From assembly GCF_003668555.1 (NCBI RefSeq), contig NZ_RCWN01000001.1:868001-932000 (forward strand): a stretch of DNA of 64,000 nucleotides, in the 5' to 3' direction. Every line of letters begins with the position of its first letter. Position 1 is the stretch's first letter. The stretch is from Notoacmeibacter ruber (GTDB taxonomy: Bacteria; Pseudomonadota; Alphaproteobacteria; Rhizobiales; Rhizobiaceae). Shown piece by piece: positions 44,639 through 53,151 of this stretch. Below the pieces are notes generated by a model. It made no database searches, had not been told where the DNA came from, and worked only from the letters and a program-made list of their open reading frames with translations. The position numbers were made by a program, and so were the translations under genes.

Positions 44639-47269
44639 TTATGACAGTGTGCGGTCGAGGATATCTCTCACATCGAGAGGTAATCCGGAAGTCTTCCGCA
44701 GTTCCAGCAAGGTTTGATGCGCGGCTTCCCGCCTGGTCGAATCCATGCCCTTCCACGAGCGAAAATGCGTCGCCATGCGTGCCGCCAATTGTGGATTGCG
44801 GGTTGCTACGCGCCCGATCACTTCCGCGAGCAGCCGGTAGCCAGTGCCGTCGGGCTGGTGAAAGCCGGTCGGATTGCCAGCCGCAAAGCTGCCGATCAGG
44901 GCACGTACCCGGTTCGGGTTGGTTTCCACGTAATTGGGATGCGTCATGGCCGCGCGCACGCGTTCGGGAGCATCGGAACCGGGGATTTTGGCGACCATGC
45001 CGAGTAGCTTGTCCATGATGAGTGGATTGCTGCCGTACCGCTCCTCGAACGTGGCGCGCGCGGCCGCCGTTTCCTGGCTGGCCGGGCGTCTCAGCATCAG
45101 AACTTCCAGCGTCCCGGCACGCTCGGTCATGTTGTCGGCTTCGTCGAACAACTTCTTAGCTCGTTCGCCGCTGTTCTCCGCCATGGTACAATAGTCGAGG
45201 AGGGCGAGCTCAAGCGCTCTCCGACCAGCCGATTGCGGGTCAGGAGAATAGGGTTCGTTGGAAACGAGGCTCTCGTAAAGTATCCCGAAAGCCTCGCCAT
45301 GTCGGCTGGTGATGGCGTGGAAAAAAGTCTCGCGCGCCTTGTGGATCGCATCGGGGTTCGCATTCCGTTCGATTTCACGAACGAGTGTGGTTTCGTTTGG
45401 CAGAGAAAGAGCAAGTGCCCGCCACGCCGTGTCCAGCCTCTCGTCCGCCGCCATCTCGCCGTAGAGATCCAGCAGGGCGTCGGTGCCACTCGCTAGCTGC
45501 TCTCCGCCACTATCGCGGTAGGATGAGATGATCGCATCCGTTGCCAGCCGATCCAGCGCCTGCCAGCGCGTGTAAAGGTCGCCCTCGTGCCGTGCCAGAA
45601 AGATCCGGTCCTCGATAGGCTGGTCGAAATTCAGGTTGATCGGCGCGGAAAAGCCCCGAAGCAGCGATAGGACAGGGCGGTTTTCCATCTCCTGAAATTC
45701 AATCGTCATTTCGCGATCGGTCAGGTGGATCACATTGTCCCGTACTGCCTCCGACTGATTTGGCACAGCCAGTTCCTCGCCACCGGCTCCGAATAGAGCA
45801 AAGGAGATCGGAATATGAACCGGCTCTTTCTCGTTCTGCTCGGGGGTAGGAGGTGTCGATTGTTCCAGCGTGAGGGTGAGCGTCTGTGCCTGCTCGTCAT
45901 ATGCTGTCTGTGCCGTGACTTGCGGGGTTCCAGCCTGATGATACCAGAGCGCGAACTGGGACAGTGAGCGGCCCGAGGCCTCCTCGAAACAGGTGAGAAA
46001 ATCTTCGATTGTCGCCGCATCGCCGTCATGGCGGTCGAAATAGAGAGCCATGCCGCTCTGGAATGCCTTTTCGCCGATGACGATCCGCAGCATACGGATC
46101 ACCTCAGATCCTTTTTCGTAGACGGTCGCGGTATAGAAGTTGTTGATTTCGCGATAGGAGGTCGGCCTGACGGGATGCGCGAGCGGTCCGGCATCCTCGG
46201 GGAACTGCGCCACTTTCAGCGTCCTGACTTCTGCGATACGCGTGACTGGCCGGCTGCGCATGTCGGCTGAGAATTCGTGATCGCGATAGACGGTGAGGCC
46301 TTCCTTTAGACAGAGCTGGAACCAGTCGCGGCAGGTAATCCTGTTGCCGGTCCAGTTGTGGAAGTATTCATGCGCTATGATCGTCTCGATATTGGCGTAA
46401 TCAACGTCGGTCGCGGTCTGCGGATCGGCCAGAATATACTTGTCATTGAAGATATTGAGGCCCTTGTTCTCCATCGCGCCCATATTGAAGTCCGAGACGG
46501 CAACAATGTTGAAGACGTCGAGATCATATTCACGGCCGAACGTCTCCTCGTCCCACTTCATCGAGCGTTTGAGACTATCGACGGCCCATCCCGTCCGGTC
46601 TTCCTTGCCTCGCTCGACATAGACGCCGAGATCGACCGTCCGCCCCGACATGGTGGTGAAGGTGTCGAAGCTTCCCACAATGTCGCCGCCGACGAGCGCA
46701 AAGAGATAGGATGGCTTTGGCCACGGGTCGTGCCATTCGGCGAAATGCCAGCCAGCCTCCAAAGCGCCGCTTTCGCCGGGATTGCCATTGGAGAGCAGAA
46801 CGGGGGCCTGATCCGCTAGCGCTTCGATCCGTACGGAGTAGACGCTGAGAACGTCGGGCCTGTCGGGAAAATAGGTGATCCGGCGAAAGCCCTCGGCCTC
46901 GCACTGCGTGCAATAGACGCCGTTGGAGCGATAAAGGCCTGACAGGGCAAGATTGGCTTCCGGGTCGATAGCCGTCTCGATCTCCAGCGTGAAGGCCTCG
47001 TGGGGAACGTTCTCGATCCTCAGTTCATCGGGGGAGGTCTTGGCCTCGATCGGTTCTCCATTGAGCTTGAGATCCAGCATCTCGACTCCGTCGCCATCGA
47101 AAACCAGTTCGGTTCCGGGGGGCGTTCCGAGATTGGGCCGCACCTGCATGACGGCCCGAACGATGGTGCGCTTCGGATCGAGCCTGAAAGTGAGGTCAAT
47201 CGCAGGCACCAGATAGGCCGCCGGCGCATAATTGGAGAGCTTAACGGTTGTTCCGACTTCGCTTCTCAT
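44639..47269 (-). CDS. pepN: Aminopeptidase N (M1 family)
   Basis: An 876-residue zinc metallopeptidase that trims N-terminal residues from peptides in the cytosol. The zinc motif HEYFHNW has His300, Glu301 and His304, with the third ligand Glu in LKEGLTVYRDHEFS. The exopeptidase motif GAMENKGLNIF is present. The length and C-terminal helical domain are like E. coli PepN. It is divergent from the molybdopterin dehydrogenase gene and follows the PleC-like kinase in gene order. Confidence 0.95.
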   Translation of the reverse strand: MRSEVGTTVKLSNYAPAAYLVPAIDLTFRLDPKRTIVRAVMQVRPNLGTPPGTELVFDGDGVEMLDLKLNGEPIEAKTSPDELRIENVPHEAFTLEIETAIDPEANLALSGLYRSNGVYCTQCEAEGFRRITYFPDRPDVLSVYSVRIEALADQAPVLLSNGNPGESGALEAGWHFAEWHDPWPKPSYLFALVGGDIVGSFDTFTTMSGRTVDLGVYVERGKEDRTGWAVDSLKRSMKWDEETFGREYDLDVFNIVAVSDFNMGAMENKGLNIFNDKYILADPQTATDVDYANIETIIAHEYFHNWTGNRITCRDWFQLCLKEGLTVYRDHEFSADMRSRPVTRIAEVRTLKVAQFPEDAGPLAHPVRPTSYREINNFYTATVYEKGSEVIRMLRIVIGEKAFQSGMALYFDRHDGDAATIEDFLTCFEEASGRSLSQFALWYHQAGTPQVTAQTAYDEQAQTLTLTLEQSTPPTPEQNEKEPVHIPISFALFGAGGEELAVPNQSEAVRDNVIHLTDREMTIEFQEMENRPVLSLLRGFSAPINLNFDQPIEDRIFLARHEGDLYTRWQALDRLATDAIISSYRDSGGEQLASGTDALLDLYGEMAADERLDTAWRALALSLPNETTLVREIERNANPDAIHKARETFFHAITSRHGEAFGILYESLVSNEPYSPDPQSAGRRALELALLDYCTMAENSGERAKKLFDEADNMTERAGTLEVLMLRRPASQETAAARATFEERYGSNPLIMDKLLGMVAKIPGSDAPERVRAAMTHPNYVETNPNRVRALIGSFAAGNPTGFHQPDGTGYRLLAEVIGRVATRNPQLAARMATHFRSWKGMDSTRREAAHQTLLELRKTSGLPLDVRDILDRTLS

Positions 47270-47417
47270 GATTGGCCTCTATCTCTCACATTCGGTTGCG
47301 GGTTTTCGTGTTGCTGTCGAGTCGGGTAGACCGTTCAGGCTTCGTCTAGCGCAAGACCCGCGCGGCTCCAAACTGCTGCTTTTGTTCTAGCCGGAGCTGC
47401 TTCGAAAAGGGTGAGAT

Positions 47418-49682
47418 ATGAGCGTTACGACACCGAAATTCGGATTGGGGCAGTCGGTAAAGCGGGTCGAGGACGATCCGCTGGTGACTGGCAAGGGTCG
47501 CTTTACCGACGATGAAAAGCGCGATGGCCTGCTTTATGGTGCTGTTCTGCGCGCGCCCGTCGCAAGCGGAGGCTTTTCCTTCGGCGATCTTTCGGAGGTT
47601 CGTTCCGCGCCCGGCGTCAAACTTGTGCTGACGGGGGAAGATACGCGCCATCTTCAGCCGCTGGAGACTGGTTTCAAACCCAAACAGCCCGACGGGTCGA
47701 AAGCCGAAGGCCGTTCAATTCCGATCCTTGCGGAGGGCGAGGTTGGCTATATGGGCGACGCGCTTGCCTTCATCGTCGCCGAAACCCGCAATCAGGCGAT
47801 CGACGCGCTGGAACTCATTCCCGTCAGTTTCGATGGGGGGGACGCGGTCGTCGATCTACGGTCCGCCGCAAAGGACGAAGCGAACATTGCCTACCGACAG
47901 GTCATAGGGGATCGGGAGAAGGCGGACGAGGCGTTCAGCGGAGCCCATCATGTGACCACGGTCGAGTTCTGGAACAACCGGCTCGTGGCCAATTACATGG
48001 AGGTTCGTAGCGCCGTCGGTGAATATCGCGACAACCGCTATGTGCTGACCACCGGAACGCAGGGCGTCCATAATTGCAGATCCCAGGTCGCGGCCAGCCT
48101 TGGCGTCGAACCGGGCGATGTACATGTGATGACCTATGATGTGGGGGGCGGCTTCGGGCCGAAGAGTTGGGCCTACCGGGAATATGTGCTGGTCTGCGAA
48201 GCCGCGCGGCGCCTCGGCTCGCCGGTGAAATGGACAGCCGACCGGACGGACCATTTTCTCACCGATGCTCAGGGCAGGGACAATCTGGTAAGTGCGTCCA
48301 TGGCGATGGATGAAGAGGGGCGCTTCCTGGGTCTCAGGATCGATCTTCTTGCCAATATGGGGGCCTACACCTCCCGCAACGCGATGCTGATCCCCTATCT
48401 CGGCGCGTCCATGGCGACCGGTATCTACGACATTGCGACGCTCGATATGAACATAACCGGCGTCTACACGAACACGGCGCCGGTCGATGCCTATCGCGGA
48501 GCGGGACGGCCGGAGGCGGCATTTCTGATTGAGAAATTGGTCGACGTGTGTGCCCGCGAGATGGGGCTGGCGCAGGACGAAATCCGCAGACGCAATTTCA
48601 TCTCGTCGTTTCCCTACAAGACCCCGGCGGGCCGGAACTATGATGTCGGCGAGCCAGCCGGCCATATGGATGCCGCCATGGACAAAGCGGATTGGAGCGG
48701 CTTCGAGACGCGTCTTCAAAAGAGCAGCCAGCAGGGCCGTTTGCGCGGTATCGGCATGGCGACCTACATTGAGGCGTGCGCCTTTGCCGGCTCCGAACCG
48801 GCCGACCTGCGTCTCCAGTCCGACGGCCGTCTCCTTCTGCGGATCGGGACGCAGAGCAACGGGCAGGGCCACAAAACGGCGTATGCGCAGTTCATTGCCG
48901 ATCTTTTCAGCCTGCCGGTCGAACGTATCGCGGTGGAGCAGGGGGACAGCGACGCTCTTCCATCCGGTGGCGGAACGGGCGGCTCACGCTCCATTCCGCT
49001 CGGCGGTGTCTCGGTACGCCGCGCCGGCGAAGTCTTGGAAAAAAATCTGAGACAGATTGCTTCGGATGAACTGGAGGCCGATGCCGCCGATCTCGAATTC
49101 TTCGAAGACGGGATCCGCGTGGCCGGAACCGATCGGATTCTCAGCCTCTCGGATCTGGCATCGCGGGCGAAGGATCCTTCGCAACTGGTCGTCGTCGAAG
49201 AGGTCAAACAGGACGAAGCGACCTATCCGAACGGCACGCATATCTGCGAAGTCGAGATCGATCCGGAGACCGGCAAGACGGTCATTATGAATTATGTTGT
49301 GACCGACGATTTCGGTGTGGCGGTCAACCCGCTTCTTCTGGAAGGTCAGGTCATGGGTGGTATCGCACAGGGCATCGGTCAGGCACTGCTTGAGGAAAGC
49401 GTCTATTCGCCGGAAGGACAGCTGATCTCGGCCAGCTTCATGGATTACGCCATGCCGCGCGCCGACAATATACCGGGCATCGATTTCTCGATGAGAAATG
49501 TGCCATCCACCACCAATGCGATGGGCATCAAGGGGGCGGGCGAGGCCGGCTCGATCGGAGCGACGCCCGCCGTTCTGAATGCGGTGGTGGACGCGCTTCA
49601 CCGTGCTTATGACGTCACGCATATCGAAATGCCCGCGACGCCTTTGCGCGTCTGGGAAACGATACAGGCCAGCCGAGAGTGA
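47418..49682 (+). CDS. Orphan molybdopterin-binding large subunit of xanthine dehydrogenase family
   Basis: A 754-residue protein of the CoxL/XdhB class, which hydroxylates aldehydes, purines or N-heterocycles at a Mo-cytosine-dinucleotide or related cofactor. DVGGGFGPKSWAYREYVL and the catalytic Glu709 in KGAGEAGSIGATPA are visible, and the N-terminal a/b-hammerhead domain starts VKRVEDDPLVTGKGRF. The FAD and 2Fe-2S subunits that normally accompany it are not next to it, so they must be encoded elsewhere or the enzyme is unusual. The substrate is unknown. The next gene overlaps its stop. Confidence 0.88.
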   Translation: MSVTTPKFGLGQSVKRVEDDPLVTGKGRFTDDEKRDGLLYGAVLRAPVASGGFSFGDLSEVRSAPGVKLVLTGEDTRHLQPLETGFKPKQPDGSKAEGRSIPILAEGEVGYMGDALAFIVAETRNQAIDALELIPVSFDGGDAVVDLRSAAKDEANIAYRQVIGDREKADEAFSGAHHVTTVEFWNNRLVANYMEVRSAVGEYRDNRYVLTTGTQGVHNCRSQVAASLGVEPGDVHVMTYDVGGGFGPKSWAYREYVLVCEAARRLGSPVKWTADRTDHFLTDAQGRDNLVSASMAMDEEGRFLGLRIDLLANMGAYTSRNAMLIPYLGASMATGIYDIATLDMNITGVYTNTAPVDAYRGAGRPEAAFLIEKLVDVCAREMGLAQDEIRRRNFISSFPYKTPAGRNYDVGEPAGHMDAAMDKADWSGFETRLQKSSQQGRLRGIGMATYIEACAFAGSEPADLRLQSDGRLLLRIGTQSNGQGHKTAYAQFIADLFSLPVERIAVEQGDSDALPSGGGTGGSRSIPLGGVSVRRAGEVLEKNLRQIASDELEADAADLEFFEDGIRVAGTDRILSLSDLASRAKDPSQLVVVEEVKQDEATYPNGTHICEVEIDPETGKTVIMNYVVTDDFGVAVNPLLLEGQVMGGIAQGIGQALLEESVYSPEGQLISASFMDYAMPRADNIPGIDFSMRNVPSTTNAMGIKGAGEAGSIGATPAVLNAVVDALHRAYDVTHIEMPATPLRVWETIQASRE

Positions 49683-50683
49683 GCCGACCGGCATATCAAG
49701 CGGGCAATGTCGCGACCTCCGATCCGACTTCCGACGAGGGGTCGGAGCGTCTTGCGCCGCCCGCGCCCCAGCCACAGCCTTTAAAGGGCATTGGCCTCAA
49801 GGTCATGTCGGTCTGCACCCTTCTTGCGATGGCAAGTTGTATCAAGGCGGCGGGTGATCTGCCGGCAGGACAGCTCGTTTTCTACCGTTCCTTTTTCGCC
49901 ATGCCGTTCGTTCTGGGTTGGCTTCTCGCGCGCGGCCAGCTCCATGGCGCCTGGCGAACCGAGAGGCCTTTTGCTCATGTCCTGCGCGGCTGCGCCGGCG
50001 TCTTTGCGATGGGCTGCAATTTCTATGCGCTGAGTCATCTTTCACTGCCAGACGCCACAGCGCTGTTCTACGCCAATCCGCTCTTTGTCACGATCATTTC
50101 GGCATTGTTTCTCGGTGAGACCGTCCGCATCTTCCGGTGGGGCGCAGTTGTGGTCGGTCTGGTCGGCGTCGTGATCGTGTCCTGGCCGAACATGAATATC
50201 GTCGACGGGCTGGAAGCCGGGCAGGGTACGGGCGTCATCGTCGCACTGACGGGGGCCTTCTTCGCTGCCTGGGCGATGGTGACGGTCCGCTGGCTGGTCA
50301 AGACGGAAACATCTGCGACGATCGTTCTCTATTTCAGCGCTGTCGCCAGTCTGGCAGGGCTTGCAACTTTGCCATTCGGATGGGACTGGCCGACCGGCCC
50401 CCAATGGGCCCTGCTCATTGGCAGCGGTGCCCTCGGTGGGCTCGGCCAGATCCTGCTGACCCAAAGCTATCGCTACGCCAGCCTCGTCACCATTGCGCCG
50501 TTCGAATACACATCGATGGTGGTCGCGATCGGCGTTGGCTTCCTCGTCTTCAGCGAAGTGCCAACTGTCTATACCATCATCGGAAGTGCGATCATCATCG
50601 TCGCGGGCCTCGCCATCATCTGGCGCGAGCACAAACTCGGCCTGGAACGCCGTCGCGCCAAGAAACTGACTTCTCCGAGCTGA
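49679..50683 (+). CDS. EamA/DMT family transporter
   Basis: A 334-residue inner-membrane protein with ten hydrophobic helices in two EamA repeats (first around AGQLVFYRSFFAMPFVLGWL and ALFYANPLFVTIISALFLGE; second ending FEYTSMVVAIGVGFLVFSEV). DMT carriers export or import small metabolites; the substrate cannot be predicted. The GTG start overlaps the dehydrogenase stop (GTGA), suggesting co-expression, though the real start could be an internal Met. It is convergent with the MFS gene, with a 14-bp palindrome (50688-50701) between the two. Confidence 0.88.
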   Translation: MSRPAYQAGNVATSDPTSDEGSERLAPPAPQPQPLKGIGLKVMSVCTLLAMASCIKAAGDLPAGQLVFYRSFFAMPFVLGWLLARGQLHGAWRTERPFAHVLRGCAGVFAMGCNFYALSHLSLPDATALFYANPLFVTIISALFLGETVRIFRWGAVVVGLVGVVIVSWPNMNIVDGLEAGQGTGVIVALTGAFFAAWAMVTVRWLVKTETSATIVLYFSAVASLAGLATLPFGWDWPTGPQWALLIGSGALGGLGQILLTQSYRYASLVTIAPFEYTSMVVAIGVGFLVFSEVPTVYTIIGSAIIIVAGLAIIWREHKLGLERRRAKKLTSPS

Positions 50684-50692
50684 AGGAGCCGC

Positions 50693-51964
50693 CTAGGCGG
50701 CCGCCTCTTCCTGTTCGACCGGACCGCTTTCATCCTGACGGGGATCGAGTTCGTAAACCTGCTGGGTCTGGAACGGCGTGACCGGCACCGCCTGGAAGTC
50801 GTCGCGCTCTTCCGGAGCGATGGCCTCGCGCCGTGTCGTCCGCCAATAGGCGTAACTGCCATAAGCAAGGAACGTCGTACCAAGAGACACGAACAGGCCG
50901 ATCGGCCCTATCAGGCTAAAGAGCTGACCTCCAATGACCGGGCCGACCATCGTGCCGATGCCATAGGTGATGAGAAGGCTTCCCGACACCTGAACGAACT
51001 CGTCCGCATTGGCGTGGTCGTTGGTGTGGGCGACGGCGATGGAGTAGCTCGGGAACAGCGCCATGCCGATCATCAGCGTGCCCATCATGTTGAGCAACGC
51101 CGATTGCGGTGCCGCCATGGAAAGGAAGAGACAGACCACCGCTCCCACCGCGCCGATCATCGCCATGACGTAGCGGCGGTCGATACGGTCGGAGAGCCGT
51201 CCGAAAGGAAACTGGGCAAGCATGCCGCCAACCATGGCGGCGGAGACCAGCGTGGCTGTCGCGACCGAAGAAAGGCCGATCCGCTGCCCGTAAAGCGGGG
51301 CAAAGTAGTTCCATACTCCGAAGAGAAAGCCCGATAGCAAGGCACCGACGAAACCGACCGGCGAGCGAGCGAATAGACCGTTCAGATCAAGCTTCACGGT
51401 CTCCGGCGGCACGGGCGAGGGCGAAACGGAAAGCGTCATCGGCAAAAGCGCCGCGCCAAAGAGGAGGGCGGTCAGCTGGAAGAGACGCCCGTCGCCGATT
51501 TCGAAGAGGGTGTAGGCATATTGCCCTGCTGTCAGGCCAACCATCGTGACGATGAGATAGGCCGAAAGCACGAAGCCCCGATTGGCGGGCTCTGCCTTTT
51601 CGTTGAGCCAGCTTTCCAGGACCATGTAGCTGCCGGCGGCGGCAAGACCGGCGAGCACCCGGAAGAGAGCCCAGGCCCATGGGCTGACGACCAGACCGTG
51701 CAGGATGATCGATGCGGCGAGAACCGTCTGGATGGCGGCGAAGGTTCTGATATGGCCCACCCGGCGGATCTGGACGGGCATTAGAAAACAGGCCGCCGTG
51801 AAGGCGATCGCCTGCGCCATGCCGATAACGCCGATGGTCCCTGCGCTCCATCCCTCGACGCCGGCGCGCAGCGGAATGATGAGGTTCGTCAGGCCGATGG
51901 CCGCGAACATCAGGAAGGCGCTCAGAAAAAGCGACGCGAAGGGGGCAAGAAGACGATAGTTCAT
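50693..51964 (-). CDS. Major facilitator superfamily transporter
   Basis: A 423-residue protein with twelve membrane helices. The layout resembles the YcaD/bacterial sugar- or amino-acid-efflux-like MFS group. Features are FAAIGLTNLIIPLRAGVEGW near the start, a loop-2-type motif FPFGRLSDRIDRRYVM between helices 8 and 9, and a hydrophilic C-terminal tail of about 50 residues. The substrate is unknown. The ATG at 51964 has no strong ribosome site; a TTG at 51988 would add eight residues. Confidence 0.88.
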   Translation of the reverse strand: MNYRLLAPFASLFLSAFLMFAAIGLTNLIIPLRAGVEGWSAGTIGVIGMAQAIAFTAACFLMPVQIRRVGHIRTFAAIQTVLAASIILHGLVVSPWAWALFRVLAGLAAAGSYMVLESWLNEKAEPANRGFVLSAYLIVTMVGLTAGQYAYTLFEIGDGRLFQLTALLFGAALLPMTLSVSPSPVPPETVKLDLNGLFARSPVGFVGALLSGFLFGVWNYFAPLYGQRIGLSSVATATLVSAAMVGGMLAQFPFGRLSDRIDRRYVMAMIGAVGAVVCLFLSMAAPQSALLNMMGTLMIGMALFPSYSIAVAHTNDHANADEFVQVSGSLLITYGIGTMVGPVIGGQLFSLIGPIGLFVSLGTTFLAYGSYAYWRTTRREAIAPEERDDFQAVPVTPFQTQQVYELDPRQDESGPVEQEEAAA

Positions 51965-52014
51965 CGCGCGCCATTCCACACTGACCAAGGCGGAATTGTG
52001 GCAGAGAATGCGGA

Positions 52015-52854
52015 CTATTTCTTTTCAGTGAGGCGAGACTTCACGGCAAGAAGATCCTGCCATGTCAGGCGCTTCTGAGCAGGATTCTTGATCAGGTAGT
52101 GGGGATGGAATGTCGGGCGGACTACAATCGGGACCATCGAGCCTGAGTCAGCGGCGACCTCGATGGAATGCCAGCGACCGCGCTCTTTCAGAAAATTATT
52201 CGAGCCGCCCGTAAGGGTTCGTAACGCCGTCTGCCCGAAGCTGAGAATGACCTGCGGCTTGCCGAGAGCGATATGACGCAGCAGGAATGGCCGTAGAAGC
52301 GCTTGCTGTTCTTCGCTGGCGAGGCCGCCCGGAGGACGCCATGGACATGCTGCTGCCATGCGCGTATCGGCGCGGCTTCGGCCGATGGCGGCAAGCATCC
52401 GGTCCGTCATGCGGCCTGCTGAACCGCTCCATAACGGCCCATCCGTCACATCATCCTTCTCGGGGCAGTCGCCGATGACGAGCAGAGAAGACGTCTCCGG
52501 CCCGGAACCAAACACCCTGTGCGGCACAGCCTGGGCCAGATTGATTCCCGACCAGTTGGCCAGAGCCTGATGGAGAGCATCCAGTGTCTCTGCCTGCCGG
52601 GCAATCTCTGTGGCCTCGGCAATGCGGGCCGGAAGGTCCTGGGAGGACGCTGGAGCGGATGGCGTTGCAAGCCCCGAAGTCCCAGCCGGTCGGGCGTCGC
52701 CAACAGAACGAGCCGATGAGGCGACGGCAGGGCGCTGGTCACTGCTTGGCTCGGGGATCGCAAGCCTGTTCACAGGCTGGTCGTCGAGTGGCGTATCAAC
52801 CCCCGCTTCCCGATAGAATTCCAAAATGCCGACCAGATCGTCCATGACCGCCAT
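52015..52854 (-). CDS. Uracil-DNA glycosylase-like protein (family 4-like), apparently without the Fe-S cluster
   Basis: A 279-residue protein. The last 170 residues match the uracil-DNA glycosylase superfamily: LLVIGDCPEKDD, SAGRMTDRMLAAIGRSR, CPWRPPG, RPFLLRHIALGKPQVILSFG and HPHYLIKNPAQKRLTWQDL. Family 4 enzymes carry four cysteines for a 4Fe-4S cluster, but only two cysteines are seen here (GDCPEK and AACPWR), and the usual GExPG active-site motif is GDCPE. It may therefore have altered activity. The N-terminal 100 residues are low-complexity. Similar proteins are annotated as uracil-DNA glycosylase in other rhizobia. Confidence 0.83.
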   Translation of the reverse strand: MAVMDDLVGILEFYREAGVDTPLDDQPVNRLAIPEPSSDQRPAVASSARSVGDARPAGTSGLATPSAPASSQDLPARIAEATEIARQAETLDALHQALANWSGINLAQAVPHRVFGSGPETSSLLVIGDCPEKDDVTDGPLWSGSAGRMTDRMLAAIGRSRADTRMAAACPWRPPGGLASEEQQALLRPFLLRHIALGKPQVILSFGQTALRTLTGGSNNFLKERGRWHSIEVAADSGSMVPIVVRPTFHPHYLIKNPAQKRLTWQDLLAVKSRLTEKK

Positions 52855-53015
52855 CTATGAAGCTCATAGGCGTACAGGCAAGGCATGTTGCGCTAAAAAG
52901 AGCGGCAGCCCTCTCTGCCAAGGCAAAATTGCTGGTCGTGTGCGCGTGAGAATGTCGGAGGGGAAATCTGCATGCGCCAAGCGGTGGAAATCCATAAAGC
53001 CGATATCTGGACTAC

Positions 53016-53031
53016 CGTTTACGTAAACGTA
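53016..53031 (+). promoter_or_regulatory. Palindromic operator upstream of the ETF-QO gene
   Basis: CGTTTACGTAAACG (53016-53029) is a perfect 14-bp palindrome, and the 12-mer TACGTAAACGTA (53020-53031) within and beyond it recurs exactly once more, upstream of the DUF2147 gene. ACGTnnACGT-type sites are bound by MerR-like regulators such as LiuR that control branched-chain and fatty acid breakdown, to which ETF-QO belongs. This match to LiuR is from memory and unverified. Confidence 0.55.
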
Positions 53032-53151
53032 AGTGTATAGCTTACGGTTGACTGGATTGATCGGTTCGGTGTCATACCTTTCCTCAAAGGATCGTAGCCG
53101 TGCCGGGAGGTTGCCGCGATCTGTATCGGGCGTTGAACATGGGAGAAGGTT

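Noticed and set aside
50688..50701. 14-bp palindrome GCCGCCTAGGCGGC between convergent transporter genes
   Set aside because: It is too short a loop for a hairpin and has no T-run; it may aid termination but cannot be supported as a separate feature.
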